A stretch of DNA of 64,000 nucleotides, from assembly GCA_016806645.1 (NCBI GenBank), contig JACSYO010001904.1:276001-340000 (forward strand). Reading direction: 5' to 3'. Shown one piece after another: positions 14,301 to 26,980 of the stretch (positions within the stretch are counted from its first letter, which is position 1; each line of letters starts with the position of its first letter). The position numbers and the translations under genes were made by a program. This stretch comes from Ophiodon elongatus (lineage: Eukaryota > Chordata > Actinopteri > Perciformes > Hexagrammidae). Under the pieces are notes generated by a model that did not search any database, had not been told where the DNA came from, and saw only the letters and a list, made by a program, of their open reading frames with translations.

Positions 14301-15063
14301 TTATGTCCACAGTCATTATCAAAACTGACTGTTTAATTATGTTTTCATATTCCATCATTTTGGGTTTTCCTCGCACATTTTTTCATCATTAATTTAGTAA
14401 ATTCGTTCTTTATTTGAAGTCTCCCAAGAATTTCCACGCCTCTGAATCAGTGTAGTCAGCCACCTTGACAACCCTAAAATAATTTAATTAGTTGGGATTT
14501 TAGGGGCGTTTCAGGTCTAAATGCTGTGAGAGGCCTTTAACATTTTTAAGATCCTGACTAATAGAGTCCGCGAGGTAAAGAGGACTGCATGTGCTTTAGA
14601 TTTTTTTAATCATAAGGGGGTTCTGAATATTTGTGTCTTCTCCTAATGCACCGATTAAAAAAAAAAAAAGAAAAGAAAAAAAAAGAAGAAGAATTGTGGC
14701 CCTGCAGATGTTAGCCGCCGTGACACGGTTTGCTCTCTGCCCATTCTGTATTCAGGCAACTGGGACAGGACCAGTTCAGAGATGGGGGGAGGAGGAAGGA
14801 GGTAGGGAGGGGACATCTGAAATCAGAGAGTGGGAAGCTGGAACTCCTCATCCCTTGCAAACGCTCCCTCGTATTTGGCCGGCCTCGCTGCCTTGTAATG
14901 ATGCGTGCGTGTGCTGCTGACACGGGGGTCGGTTCTTCAGCGGCAGCAGACGTGGCGGGGCTGCACTCCGGCATTGGGCTGGGGTTTCCAGCAGGAGGGT
15001 GAGGAGGGTGGTGATGATGATGGGACGCGGGTCAGCTTGTATGTCCCAGGGAACATCTGCCAA

Positions 15064-15182
<119 letters not shown>

Positions 15183-15924
15183 ATGAAGAAATCCCAAACT
15201 ATTATCTTTTAATATATTCACGCTCTACCTCTGTTATAACCTAAATGAATGAACAACACCAGATCTGGTTGGGAAACCCCCTCTAGATAATTTGAAGAAG
15301 AAAAAAAAAGGATACAATTTCTGTATTAATATATAAAAAACAATTTTGGATTGGTTTAAAACAGCAGTGAAATATAGGAAATGCTTCCCGATAGTATTTT
15401 ATTCCCTGTTATACACAAAGTGTTACATTATATAATTGTATCTAGTATATTGTGTGTCTGAGTAAAATATGGCCTTGTGCTCGAGAGTGTAATATGAGAC
15501 ACGTTTGTCTGGCCTGTCCCTGTCTCTGTCGCTGTGTTTGTGTGTGTCGGTTCAGTCGAGACATCCCCCCCCATCTCCCCCATTGTTCCTGCTCAAACCA
15601 GCCAGCTCTATTTGCTCTTGACAGTGTATCACAGAGGTCTGTCGTTTTTCTGCACCAAAGGTTGATGATTAATGTTTGGCTTTTTTTTTTGGGTGGGGGT
15701 GTATTTTATCCTTTCTTGTGCTCTACCCTAATTTTTAGATATTCCGTTTTAAGTAGAGGAGGTGCAATAATATAAAACAATATAATTACGGGACATTCAT
15801 ATTTAAAAAATCACACATTTTTTACTCTTGAAAATAAACTATTTATATTAATGCAAGCCTCATTTTTGTTCAAAATAGGAATGTCAAATGGCAAGAATTG
15901 TGATTTCATTAATTTTCCAGTTTC

Positions 15925-15962
15925 TATATATATATATATATATATATATTTATTTATTTATT
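15925..15962 (+). repeat. (TA)n(TTTA)n tract
   Basis: About twelve TA units followed by TTTA units. Confidence 0.95.
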
Positions 15963-16041
15963 ACATAATGGTACTAATACAAACATGGAGCAGACATTTT
16001 AGAAAATACTATTTTAATTTGTTAAAATTGTTTGTGAAGAT

Positions 16042-16079
16042 TTATTTCTCCGACTATAATTTATTTCTCCGACTATAAT
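16042..16079 (+). repeat. exact 19-bp tandem duplication
   Basis: 'ttatttctccgactataat' occurs twice head to tail with no mismatch, suggesting a recent duplication. Confidence 0.95.
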
Positions 16080-17676
16080 CTCAGAAAATGTTAATCCCGT
16101 AAATCTCAAAGTAATGATGTTGAATTGTTTTACCCGCTCGTTGGTGACATTGGTCTTTAATAACGCGGTTTCATATTTTGTCATGAAGCCATATTTTCTC
16201 ATGCTGTGTGGAACCAGCAGACCTCCTCCTGCAGCCCCTTTGGCTTTGAGCTGTTTGGATGTGGCGCGCGCTGGCTGCATTGTTTTTTGGGGGGAGGCAG
16301 GCCCAGTGCTGAGTGTGGGAGCAGCCGGGATTGTTGTGTGCACACAATGCCTTCTTACTTCACTGGTTCCTTTGCTCTCCTTCCTCTGCCTTTGAATTTG
16401 CTCATTTTCTGCCCCGTTTTGTTCCCCCTTCTGCCCCCTTTGATTGGCCCCTGCATAGCAACGTGTCACATGATGCATGCAAGCTACAACTTTTCCTCTT
16501 TCTAAATTTAGTAGTTTTAGTAGTGTGTTTTCAATATGTACAATTTCTTTATGTGCTTCTTTGTGTTTCTTTCTAACTCTCTTCTTGCAACAAATTTATT
16601 TATTAGAATGCATTCGATCTCTTTTAAAATAAATTAATTTGTTATCATGATGACATTTACATCACTGATAACTGGCATTATGAGCATTTGTAAACAAGAT
16701 TGTGTACATTTCTTTGATCGAATGGAACGTGTAAATTAAGTCCTGAACACAAACCAATGGATGAATTCGGCAGGGTGCCGAGTCACAGAACCACATGTCT
16801 GTGAAGCAACAAAACGAGTTTCACGTTAGGAATCAGATTGAGCAAACAGTTGCCCTATCCGCGGCCCCGTCCTCGATTGAACAATATTGTTATGTTGACA
16901 TTGATCGTCTCACCTTTTCGCCTCCCTCCTCGCTCCATCGCCTTGTCGAATGCACGCAGACTCACCTATAAGCCTTTACTGCTGGAGGTCAACATACAAA
17001 CACACACACTTTGTGTTCATATGAGCTCACCACAAATAAGGATTATATTCAAATTATTGTGGTTGATCGCCAGGATTTGACAACTTTAGAGTATTTTGAA
17101 TTTCATTATTATATGGGTCAGATGCAATAATTTATGCATTCATTTTCATTCTCTGTCTATAAAAAATTATGAAACGGTGCTAAGGAAAATTATTTACCAT
17201 TAGCAGCTTTTAGAAATCAAGTTTTTTCTTCCTTCTTTTTTGTTTCCCCATAAGATTAAAATATTTAATACAAATAGTTCCCATTACATTTTCGTGTGTA
17301 ACAAATGCATTGAAAATTGAATAAATCATTTATATACTTTCTCATGCGATCTATTACTACTCAAAAATTATTATTGTTTTTTAGTTTTGTACATTATTAC
17401 AAGATTTTAGTTTTTAGTACATGTGTATAAATTAAATAATAATTATGCAATAAAAAGTCTAAAATGTACACTGGAAATCAAATTCATCAGATCTTTTTCA
17501 GAATGATAAGAATCCAACAGACGTCCTTTCTCCATCATTCAAAATATCAGGCCACATCATAATTAAACATAGCAGGAATTATGAAAGCGAGAGAGAGAGA
17601 AAATGTTTTTAAATAAAAATGACATTCTTCCAATTATTGAGGAAAGGAATCTCAGCTCTGGGCCCTCGACACAGAC

Positions 17677-17678
<2 letters not shown>

Positions 17679-17718
<40 letters not shown>
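17679..17718 (+). repeat. (GA)20 microsatellite
   Basis: Perfect GA array of 40 nt. Confidence 0.97.
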
Positions 17719-17721
<3 letters not shown>

Positions 17722-18026
17722 AAATGCTTGCTAAGCTATCCGTTTCACACACGCAGGGACAGAAGGTTCGATATTCATTCGATCGATGAATGAAAAGGCA
17801 CAATGGCAAAATCGGGACGGGCTCCTTTTCAAATCGGCATCTCCAATGTCCCCCCCACCCCCCCAGCTTCCCCCTCGCCCGCCCCCTCCTCGCCACCCCT
17901 CCACAGTCTGCAGTCGCTGGGCGGCTGGTGTGGCAGGCAGAGAGAGAGAGAGAGAGAGGAGAGCAAGGGTTACATCAAGGCTGCTCCCTGGACCGTGCAA
18001 ACAAGTCTAGACCGGTGACCTGTTCA

Positions 18027-18131
18027 ATGGCTCCTTTTGAGGAGCGGGGCAAGTTCGGTCAGAGCGAGGAGAAAGGCAGGCACAGCCTCTTTTCACTGGC
18101 GAAGCCGCTCACAGCCTGCGATCGACAGGAG
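18027..18131 (+). other. candidate exon: 35 in-frame codons ending at a GTAAGG donor
   Basis: From ATG at 18027 an open frame runs exactly 35 codons (starting MAPFEERGKF, ending TACDRQE) to a strong AG|GTAAGG donor at 18132, phase 0. The base composition is GC-rich relative to the surroundings. I do not recognise the peptide. It could be the first coding exon of an unseen gene, a non-coding exon of the microRNA host transcript that begins further 3', or chance. No partner exon could be proposed, so function is unknown. Confidence 0.22.
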
Positions 18132-18907
18132 GTAAGGAGGGCCGGGAGGGCAGGCATCTGCTTCCATGGTTACGGGCCGGGTATGGGGACCCTACCATTG
18201 AGGAAGCTCCGTTCTCATGCTCCCACAGAGGCAATGTCACGCATTTAAAAAAAAAAAAAAAAAATGCGTCAGGCCGGGTGCGAGGAGGACCACATCCACC
18301 GGCGGCAGAGTCGCTCTTTGAGAGGGGGGGAAATAAAATTATGGCACGTCAGTTTGAGGAGGAGGGGGAGAAGAGGAAAAAAAAAAAAGAGTAGGGGGGA
18401 GCGCTTTGGGATGGGGGGCGGAAGCATGTGTGCTCGGGGAAAGAAATAAATGCGTCACATGATCGCGGCAAATCCTAATTCAAAGTAAGATGTTTGTTGT
18501 TGGGGTTTTTTCCCGGGCGAGCTGCGCCGCTGTTCTCGAATCGGCCGGGTGTTCAGTTTGAGCCGCTTTGAAAATGTATTGTTGCATGGAAGTCAGCAGC
18601 ACGGATGATTTATCGTCGGGAGGGAGCAAAGGTCAAGGTTTATGTGGTGAACTCCTTTGTTGAGAGGCAGATCTTAATGAGGATTCTCTCCAACCAGCAA
18701 GCTCCGCGCTTAAAACGAGGAAGCAGGGATTTGTTCTTTAACATTTATTTTCTTTTATCAAGAATTTAAAGGCAGTTTTGAACAGATCAGTTGTAGCAAA
18801 CTGTTGACTGCGATAAAAACAGACGAGAGAGAGAGAAATCAGTCCAATGTGAGGAGTCACATCTGTCTGTTTGTTTGTTTGTTTATTTGTTTGTGTTTGG
18901 GAACAAG

Positions 18908-19028
<121 letters not shown>

Positions 19029-21211
19029 GAGTTGGATGGATGGATGGATGCTTTGAGGGTTTTTTTTTTTTTTCTTCCTCTCCGCAAAGGAGGGGTGTGT
19101 TGGAACGTTGAATTTGGTCATGCAGCTGACGCTTTACCCCCTAACACACTCACAAACAGAGCGGACAGATGGCCGGCCCTCAGGAAGGGCTCGGGGCGTC
19201 GGATTTGCTCTCAGACCGTGGGAAAGTCTCTGGCTGACTTCACCTGCTCGGGGGAGCCGATGTGACTGGATTAAAACGCCAATAGAAAGAAGGGAGAAAA
19301 GGGAAAGCTAGCGCGGACAACGGCGCACACATGGCTTTGTGCGGGCGTTTTCTCTTTTTTTTTTTCATATCTTGTTTAAGAGAGAAGGGGGGGGGGATGT
19401 TGAGGAGACGTTTTAATTTGACAGCAAACATAAAATACAGTTTTCTTAGCGGTTGCAAAGGCAGACGGGGTGGATGGGTTCATTCTATTTTTTGCACGTG
19501 TCTTTGTGATCCTAATTGGAACCAGTTGATCCTCAGCTTGTTGGGACATTCGACATGATGCTTGGCCATCTCTCTCTCTCTCTCTCGCTCTGCTTTTGAT
19601 TATCCCCGTCACACAGAGAGTCGGCCATGTGAACGCTTTGATTTATTGTTATTTAAAAAGAATGGGGCCGTTTGTCAGGCTTTCATCTGATTGATGCCAA
19701 GACGCATGCACACTTCAGATTCACGCTCGTAAGAAACCACGGGCCTCGCGTTTACCCTGATGGCTCGTTAATTATCAGAGTGCAGCGGAATTAGGTGGAT
19801 TGCTTATTGTGCTTTTGCTGGTGTCATCAAGGGTGTGGATGTTGGAATCCATGAAGACGCCACTCAGAGGCGCGCTGACAGCCATACAAATGAACGATCA
19901 GAAAACAAAATCCCTGTCATAACTGGAATGAGGATCAGCGTGGCGTGAAGTCCAGTCCCGTGCTGCCGCTCTTCATCCCCCACTCAAGGATTCCCCTCTG
20001 TGATGTGAAGCGCCGTCACCTGCACTGATGATACATCGGTTCATATTCTGCCTGAATTACATATTATTATTATTGCTGTAACCATGCCAGTAAACACATT
20101 TTTAACATTTTGAGGATGGCATGTGTCAGATTATTATCCAGTTAATTTTTTTTTGCCGTTTCTTTTGGATATTTCTTCCTGATTTAACTCCGGCACCGAC
20201 TTGGTGGGCAATACAGAAAATAAATTTGACAAGCGTCTTTTGTGCGGCTGCAAATAATTGCATAGTTGTCATGTTCATGACACCGGCCCATGGCGTCTGT
20301 AAACGTCGACTCCCATCCACAAAGAATCCCTGATTGCCGAGCGCCATGCTCTCAATGAAATATACCATTGCATTTTGGCTGCATTAGGCATTGTTTTTCA
20401 TACAGGTAGAGTGCACAAGAGTTCAATTTGGGTCCGAGTCAAGGGCTCTCCATCTGAGAAGGGTGTGTGTGTTGTAAGGGTGGAGGGGGCTGTGGAGAAC
20501 TAATCAAATGTGGTTAAGCACAGTCGGTGTTTGACAAGAAACGTGAACTTGACTCTGCAGCGCTCAAGAGGACCCTTCAGGTTTATGTGCTCTTCAGATT
20601 CCGAACCAAGCTGCCTGCTTTTCTGGGAATGATTTGCGCCGCAGGGATTACATCATACAGTTGTACATTTGATATTCACTCGCACCACATTCCCCACCAG
20701 AGCGGTGACGACAGGGCCATGTCAACACGAATTTAGACGACATCGTTGTTTCCTTCTCCTTTTTTTTTCTTTTTTTTTTCTCTCAGCTCTGAAGGTGTTG
20801 CTAGCTTAGCTCTCGAACAAATACGATGCTCCAACTTCTTTTTCCTTCGCGTGAGCTCATCTTAAAAATGCAAAAAACTATTAAAATCATTCTTTTTTTT
20901 TGTAAGACTGTAGAGCTGCAGACGGAGCGCCGTCAGTAGACGGACTCTAATTGGGTCACTGGAGCTCGTTCCCCCTGCTCGCTCACACACACCATGTATA
21001 AATACACACTCGGAGACATTTTGTGCTCTGGCCTCGCTGACCCGCTCATGTCGTGGTTTATTTTTACAGCGGTAATTTGCCATAGGCGCGATGGTTTGGT
21101 TTCAGAGGCCCACGTCATTAATCATGGAGGGCATTACTGCGGTGTAATTACACTTCTCTGAGCGTACCCGCAGCGTTTCCCCGCGTGCACGCGCTCCGTC
21201 TCTGTCCATAA

Positions 21212-21229
21212 CACACACACACACACACG
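21212..21229 (+). repeat. short (AC)n tract
   Basis: Nine AC units. Confidence 0.9.
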
Positions 21230-21370
21230 GTCAGGATGTAGAAGTGCCTTCTGCTTTAATATCGCTAGAATACTGCACACCAGTGAGCATCCAGGGAGTC
21301 ATAAGAGGCATAACATCCTAATATAAAATGCAAACATCCATATCCTTATTAAGTGTGTGTTAACAACAGC

Positions 21371-21401
21371 CGTCCCGGTGTGGACGGACCACACCGGGAC
21401 G
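21371..21401. other. perfect 13-bp GC-rich hairpin
   Basis: 'cgtcccggtgtgg' (21371-21383) and 'ccacaccgggacg' (21389-21401) are perfect reverse complements around a 5-nt loop. No U-run follows, and terminators of this type are not expected in a vertebrate. It could be a protein-binding palindrome or a structured RNA element. Confidence 0.85.
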
Positions 21402-24120
21402 TCTTGAAGGACCTCACTTCAAGGTGTCGGACGAGAAATTAAGACAAGAGTTGGCAATAGTTAAAAACCGCAAACACCCCAGGAAGCTAATGAATGGGTG
21501 TGGGAGGGTGTGGGGTGGGGGGGTGGTTGGAGTCAGTGGCATTGCTGTGTAACCCCTTTACGATCATTATTCCACACAAAATGCACCCCCGGGGTGTGTG
21601 ACACATTTGTGAATGGCTCCTTCCACGGGATTTAACGGGTTAACAGCAGACAAAGGGAGCTGGGACCATGTAGCCCAGCAGGGGAGACCCCAGTGGAAAC
21701 ACCAGGCTGTCTCCTAATCCCCCCCCGCCCGCTCCATCCCGTCCCGATCACTGCTGACTGACTGACATGTGCTCCGCTGTAAGGCCGAGAGCAGCCACAT
21801 GTTTTCAGCTGGAGCGCATCTCTGCAGAATCACACACACACACCTCAAGGCCATGAGGGTGTATGTCACGCTGTTGTTCAAGTGCTTTAATACTGAAAGG
21901 ACAGAGATGAACTTTGGACGGATGCCTTGTTTTCTTGTCGTGACCAGCTGTATGTGATTTCATGCTCTAAGTCCTGATCCATCATACATAGAAGTATCAT
22001 ACAGTATGGGTCTGGTAGTGGGTCTGGCTGTGTGCTGCAGATCATGGAGGCCTAGCAGAATAAATCCAGTACACAATGCAGTGCTCTACTAATATTTGCA
22101 GCATTTCTTTTGTCTGTGTTGTGTTGATTTTGAAAAGTGGAACATATTTTCACTTTCTCTATGAGAGTCCGAAGCAGTTTAGTTCCCAGCAACCCACTAT
22201 AAATTCCACTTTTCTGTGTTGTGAAAAATAACAATAGTGAGTTATTTATGAAATCCAAATGGGCTTTTGCTTATTTCAGCCCAATATTTCCTTTAATTCA
22301 GGCAGATTCTTATGTAAAACCAGGGCATTCCATCCAATTCAAAGGGATGAAAGTTTCAAGAATAAAGTTGCCATGGCATCAACATTCAATATATTCAAAT
22401 ATTTGGACAGTGCACAATAATAAAAACAAAGCTAGATAATATGTGGAAGACCAATCTTCTACTTCCATTCCACTTTTTGGGAATAGAAATAATACGGTTC
22501 TTCTTGGGTGAAGTGCAGTTTTACAGGTTTACATTAACCAGAATGAAAGTGGGTTATACCCTCTAAGCAACAAACATAATTATTCTAAATAACCAGATAA
22601 AACAACATCATAACTACAGTTCCAAGCTCCTTGTCTTGTATAGCTTCATAGTTTAGATATTGATAGATTATAGATTAGCACTTCTACCGACAGGTTAGGG
22701 TTTGATTTCCTCTTTGGCAAGCTGTGCAGCCTGGTTTCTTAAAAATGACTTTCCCATTCAAAAAAACTGAATTATCCATTACGTTCTGAGAGGGAAAACA
22801 TTTCTACAGGTAATGTTTGTTTTTGACATATCATAACTCCATTTCTAATCATAGTCAGTGAACGTCTTCTTAAAGCAGAGGTCGTGGTTGAAACAAACAC
22901 AGGAGAGCGCTGTGAAACCAAAAGTTAACCGTAACTTATTTTAATTCACTTTAGTAACTTAAATAACACAACAAACGTACTTATTTTAAGCCAAAACATG
23001 AATTTTTGCTGCCTTTTTTGTTTTGTTTCCATTTACAACGTTAACCACGTGCTTTGAATCTGCGACCGTAATCTGGGAGAAAATCGGTTTCCCTCTGAAC
23101 GTAATAAACACAGTTTGTGGAACGTGGTTTTGTAGGAGACGGGGCTTTGAGCTGTGGTTCTTCTCTGTGAGTATCGCGTGGACTGGATGTAAAAGGACAA
23201 CTTGTAATGCTAGCCCATCGTAGAACTATTCCAGCCCGTCAAATCAACGGATGGTAGTGTTTCTTACGGGTTTATTAACACATCTGACGATCTCACCAGG
23301 TTTCAGTTTAACTCCAAACAGTTCGACTCCATTCTGTTGGGGTTTTTTTCCTTCGTGAAATCCGCGGCGTAGCCATGTGGACGTCCTCAGAATTCCGAGC
23401 ATGTGTCCGGACCCGCTCAGACGGTGCTTAGGAAGTCAATTACAAGCTAATGGTGGCTTCCATCGGCCCGCAGCGCTGACTCACCTGCTGATTTACCTGC
23501 GAGTCACCTGCTTTATTAGCCACAAACAGAGCCGCGGACACTCTCCTCATTCTAGGCCCCCAACTGGGAGCAAAAAGGCATTCGAGCTTGAATAGCCGTT
23601 TAAAAATCATCAAATATTAATTCATCTCCTCTTGCTTATGAGTTTTAGCTTATTGACTGGTGCCTCCTAATTGTGTCTGATTGTTTTGCAAGAGCCCAAT
23701 TAAAGTCTGGAATCGGCAATCATTCTTCCCATAGTCCTCCGCTAATCCAAGTAATTTCCAGTGTTCTTCTTCCCATTGTCAGCCGATTGCTTTGATAATG
23801 AGAGGTTGCGCGCAGAGGGATTATCTTTTTGGGAAAGCGTTTGGAGAGGATGTGCAGAGAAAAAGGTATCATTATGATAACTGCCTGCCTTCCCTGCCTC
23901 CTCGATGAGAAGTCCTCCTTAATGTAGTCGATTACGCTCCGCTCCTCCCGGAGAGGCTTTCTCTGAAAAGTGCGTCACCTGTCGCTACGATCTCATGGCA
24001 GAGAGAAGCAGGAAACCGTCCTTTTGTTTGGCCACGTTACGGATGTGTGGAACAATAATAATAATAATATGTGCTCATGCCTTCAGGCCAGACACTGCAG
24101 GCTAAAACATTGCTCTTCGT

Positions 24121-24390
24121 GCAATGTCTTCTTTCAGACTAGGGGAAAGAAAACATACAAAATACACATGGAAGTGTTTAATTTACTACTTTGTTTATTT
24201 GTGTCTGTAGATTTCTCCTAAATTCACCAGAAGTTACTATTAGATAATGCCTCATTTGCATATTTAAACATTTCAGAAAACCTATACTCCAAAAAATGAT
24301 TTTCTTAATCTGGGACGCTTCATGTTGATATCTGTTAGTTAGTTATTCACCTGTAAATGTATTAATTTTACAAAACATATGTTTAATTTT
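24121..24390 (+). repeat. R1 repeat copy
   Basis: Shares 'tgtcttctttcagacta', 'tttgtttatttgtgtctgtag', 'gcctcatttgcatattta' and 'ttcacctgtaa' in the same order as the 13975 copy. It lies in tandem with a second, more diverged copy. Confidence 0.75.
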
Positions 24391-24419
24391 TATTTTATTT
24401 TATGTCTGACATGTTTCAC

Positions 24420-24720
24420 TGTATTTTTTTATTTATGGAGTGATACAAAGAGATATCCAAAATCCAAAAACATTAACTCTAATGTCAACAAAATTAAAGA
24501 ATAAATTTGAACCTGGCTTTATCAAATGTTCACATTTCTGTTCTGTAAAATTGTAATTAGCATATTTTTAATGAGATAATGCCTCATCTACCTATTTAAA
24601 CAGAAAATTACAGAAAACTACTAATAGTAAAAAATAGTCCTAATGCAAGTAATTAACTAGGGAAGTTTCATGGCGACTTGAATCAGTTCAATGTTTTACT
24701 CTATTCTGTCTCCCCTCAAA
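24420..24720 (+). repeat. R1 repeat copy (diverged core)
   Basis: Starts with 'tttatggagtgatacaaag' and contains 'tttgaacctggctttatc' and 'catttctgttctg'. The octamer core is mutated here ('cctcatctacctatttaaac'). Confidence 0.7.
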
Positions 24721-25269
24721 TAACCTTTGGAGATGAATCAGATTCATTCATTATTAATCATTTTGTTTTGCAAATTGAATAGAGAATATTTGAGTGCACA
24801 CTTCAAGAGATAAAAATAAAATAAAATAAATCCTATTTTTGATGGAGAGGTTGTTTTGAATGAGTTGTGTTTCTGAGCTCCTTCAGTTCGAGCTCACCTG
24901 CTGTTCATCCTCACCCAGTTTATTATTATCTAATATGCACTAATAGCAGTAATACACTTCTCTGTTTCAGCCTCCAGATTAAATGTTTAAATGATCAAAG
25001 CATCTGTCAGGGATCTCCACACGCATCTCCTCTGATGGCGTGAACAACAGCACGTGTTCAAATCAAAACCATGCTCCTACATACTTACTCACATGAGCAT
25101 GTGATGATCAGAGGAGCTCTTCTGTCTCTTTGAATACGATTATATAGTTAAGTCTGGTGTTCGGTGTCACATCGCAAATTATAATGTTAAAGTGCCTTAA
25201 AACAACAGCGACCTACTTCTAAGAACTGAAACATGTAGGCCGTTCCTGAAGTATTCTGTGTTTTTAAGC

Positions 25270-25450
25270 GGAGACACGACAGGAAAAACCCTGTTCTTCA
25301 TGTACTGGTCCATTCAGAGATGCCTCATTTGCATATTTAAACATAACATTAATATAAATCTTGTATTATAAAACTTAATTGTCTTAATGTCACTAATCAA
25401 CTGGGGAAGTTTCATATTGTTGATATCAGTTATTTATTAATAACTTCATA
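25270..25450 (+). repeat. R1 repeat copy (partial)
   Basis: 'ttcatgtactggtccattc' is joined directly to 'atgcctcatttgcatattta', then 'attgtcttaatgtcactaat' and 'ggggaagtttcat'. The middle part present in the neighbouring copies is missing. Confidence 0.7.
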
Positions 25451-25599
25451 TTGTCTTTATAATGTAATTTTACAATTATTTTCTTTAAAGGCCGTTTTCT
25501 CTAAATTAATTTGTTCTCTTCCTCTCTTTATTCTGAAGATTTTTACAGAGGGGCTTGTTCATGTCGTTCATAGTCTGATTTATACAATATTTTATTAAT

Positions 25600-25955
25600 A
25601 AAAACATGGCCAACGGGATTTTTTCTTTTATGGCTGACAGTATTTTCTGATTTATGAAGTGAAACAAAGAGATATCCAAAAATTCCCTCTTTTAAAAATA
25701 CGTTTGACTCTTAATACGTCAACAAAATGAAACAAGACTTTTGAACCTGGCTTTATCCAACGTTCAGATTTCTGTTCTGGAAATGATTGAAAATTAGCAC
25801 ACATTTGATAAGACAATGCCTCATTTGCATATTTAAACACACAATTTCAGAAAACGTGTTATTCCAAAAAGAATTGTCTTGATATAAGTATTCAACAGGG
25901 GAAGTATCATGCTGATATCTATTAATTAAAATTACTGACCCTATTCGCCTGGGGT
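25600..25955 (+). repeat. R1 repeat copy (most complete)
   Basis: Ordered blocks are 'ggctgacagtattttctg', 'gaacctggctttatcc', 'catttgcatatttaaaca', 'ggggaagtatcatgctg' and 'cctattcgcctggggt'. This copy gives the fullest extent of the family, about 350 nt. Confidence 0.75.
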
Positions 25956-26640
25956 TCTTCAAAATCTAAGAAAGGCTTTTTTCTCAAAATAAATCTTTTC
26001 TCGTACTCTGAGCCAGAAATGTTTTCTTTCCAGCCATGGAACTACACTGGACCACACAAAAACATTAGATGTGTTGACTGAGGTTCCTCGCTGGTCTCTG
26101 CAGAATCTTTGCTTCCTCCACATTGCTGTCCATCGGCTGTGTAATACATTTGATTTGAGCACAATGGAAACCTTATCTCTGGAAAGTGCTAATTCCATCA
26201 CTATGTAAATGCCAAACGGAGCCTTTCATTTCTCCATTGTCTTTGTCGTGTGGCCGGAGCCGCCTGATGGGAGACGGTGGTAATTAAAAGCACAAGGCCA
26301 CGGGTCACGAGGCGAGCCCAATGCACAAACAGAAAGCTCTCCGGGGGCCGAAGGTGCCGCGCCGTCCCAATCCATTTTAGCTGTCGTTTGAATTCATTTG
26401 AAAATGCTCAGGTCAATTAAGAAGATGCATTCCTCCGGCTGCGTGTAATGTCATATTCATCGATCCGTAGGGGTTCTTTATGCGCTCATGTGTAGGACAC
26501 ATTTATGTTTCTGAAACTCCGCTGTTTGGAATTCATTAGGTATTGATCCCCTCTTAGCGACGCACGGTCTGATAGCTGCCTCCGTCTGGAGCCGGATTAT
26601 CAATTCAGATGCCCCTTTAACTGGGTTATTGTTGTGCATC
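25956..26640. other. complex non-coding stretch, conserved-element-like
   Basis: About 26180-26640 is free of simple repeats. It contains 'ggtggtaattaaaag', 'catttgaaaatgctcag' and 'ggattatcaattcagatg', AT-rich homeobox-type motifs in GC-richer context. No open frame of note. A regulatory element is inference only. Confidence 0.35.
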
Positions 26641-26879
26641 AACATTTCCTACCCTAGCAGAAGCAGACGCCTCCAAAGTGTCTGGATGCAGCATCTCTAT
26701 TCGTGCTCAGCGTTAGAAAATGATGAGCTTCTCCCGCATATTATGTTATTTATTTATTTATTGTCTCGTCTGTGCGTTCATCGTTTTGGAGTTTGCGTGA
26801 GGTTTGGTTGTCTCCGCACAACCCTCCTTCCTCTACCTCACCACGCTCCCTGTCTGATTCCTCAGCCGTCCCTTCCCGG

Positions 26880-26980
26880 GCGCGCCGATTGGCTGCCGTT
26901 CAGTCAGCTGCGGCCAATGAGCCTCGGCGAAAAGTCTCAGTGTTTAGTCTGGTGCTAGGCAGCAGGATCAACAGACAGGT
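26880..26980 (+). promoter_or_regulatory. CCAAT-containing promoter-like patch with a donor
   Basis: A GC-rich stretch holds an inverted CCAAT box (GATTGG, 26887-26892) and a direct CCAAT (26914-26918). About 60 nt further lies a plausible splice donor, ACAG|GTGGGT, with GT at 26979. The spacing fits a CCAAT promoter with a short first exon. It lies 5.8 kb upstream of mir-99a on the same strand and could be an alternative start of the host transcript. Confidence 0.3.

Noticed and set aside
16014..16478. 154-codon minus-strand frame
   Set aside because: No domain, no splice context, runs through AT-rich DNA and a 19-bp duplication; likely chance.
20527..20736. Frame ending in a possible donor (cag|gtttat)
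   Set aside because: Non-consensus donor and no acceptor or homology.
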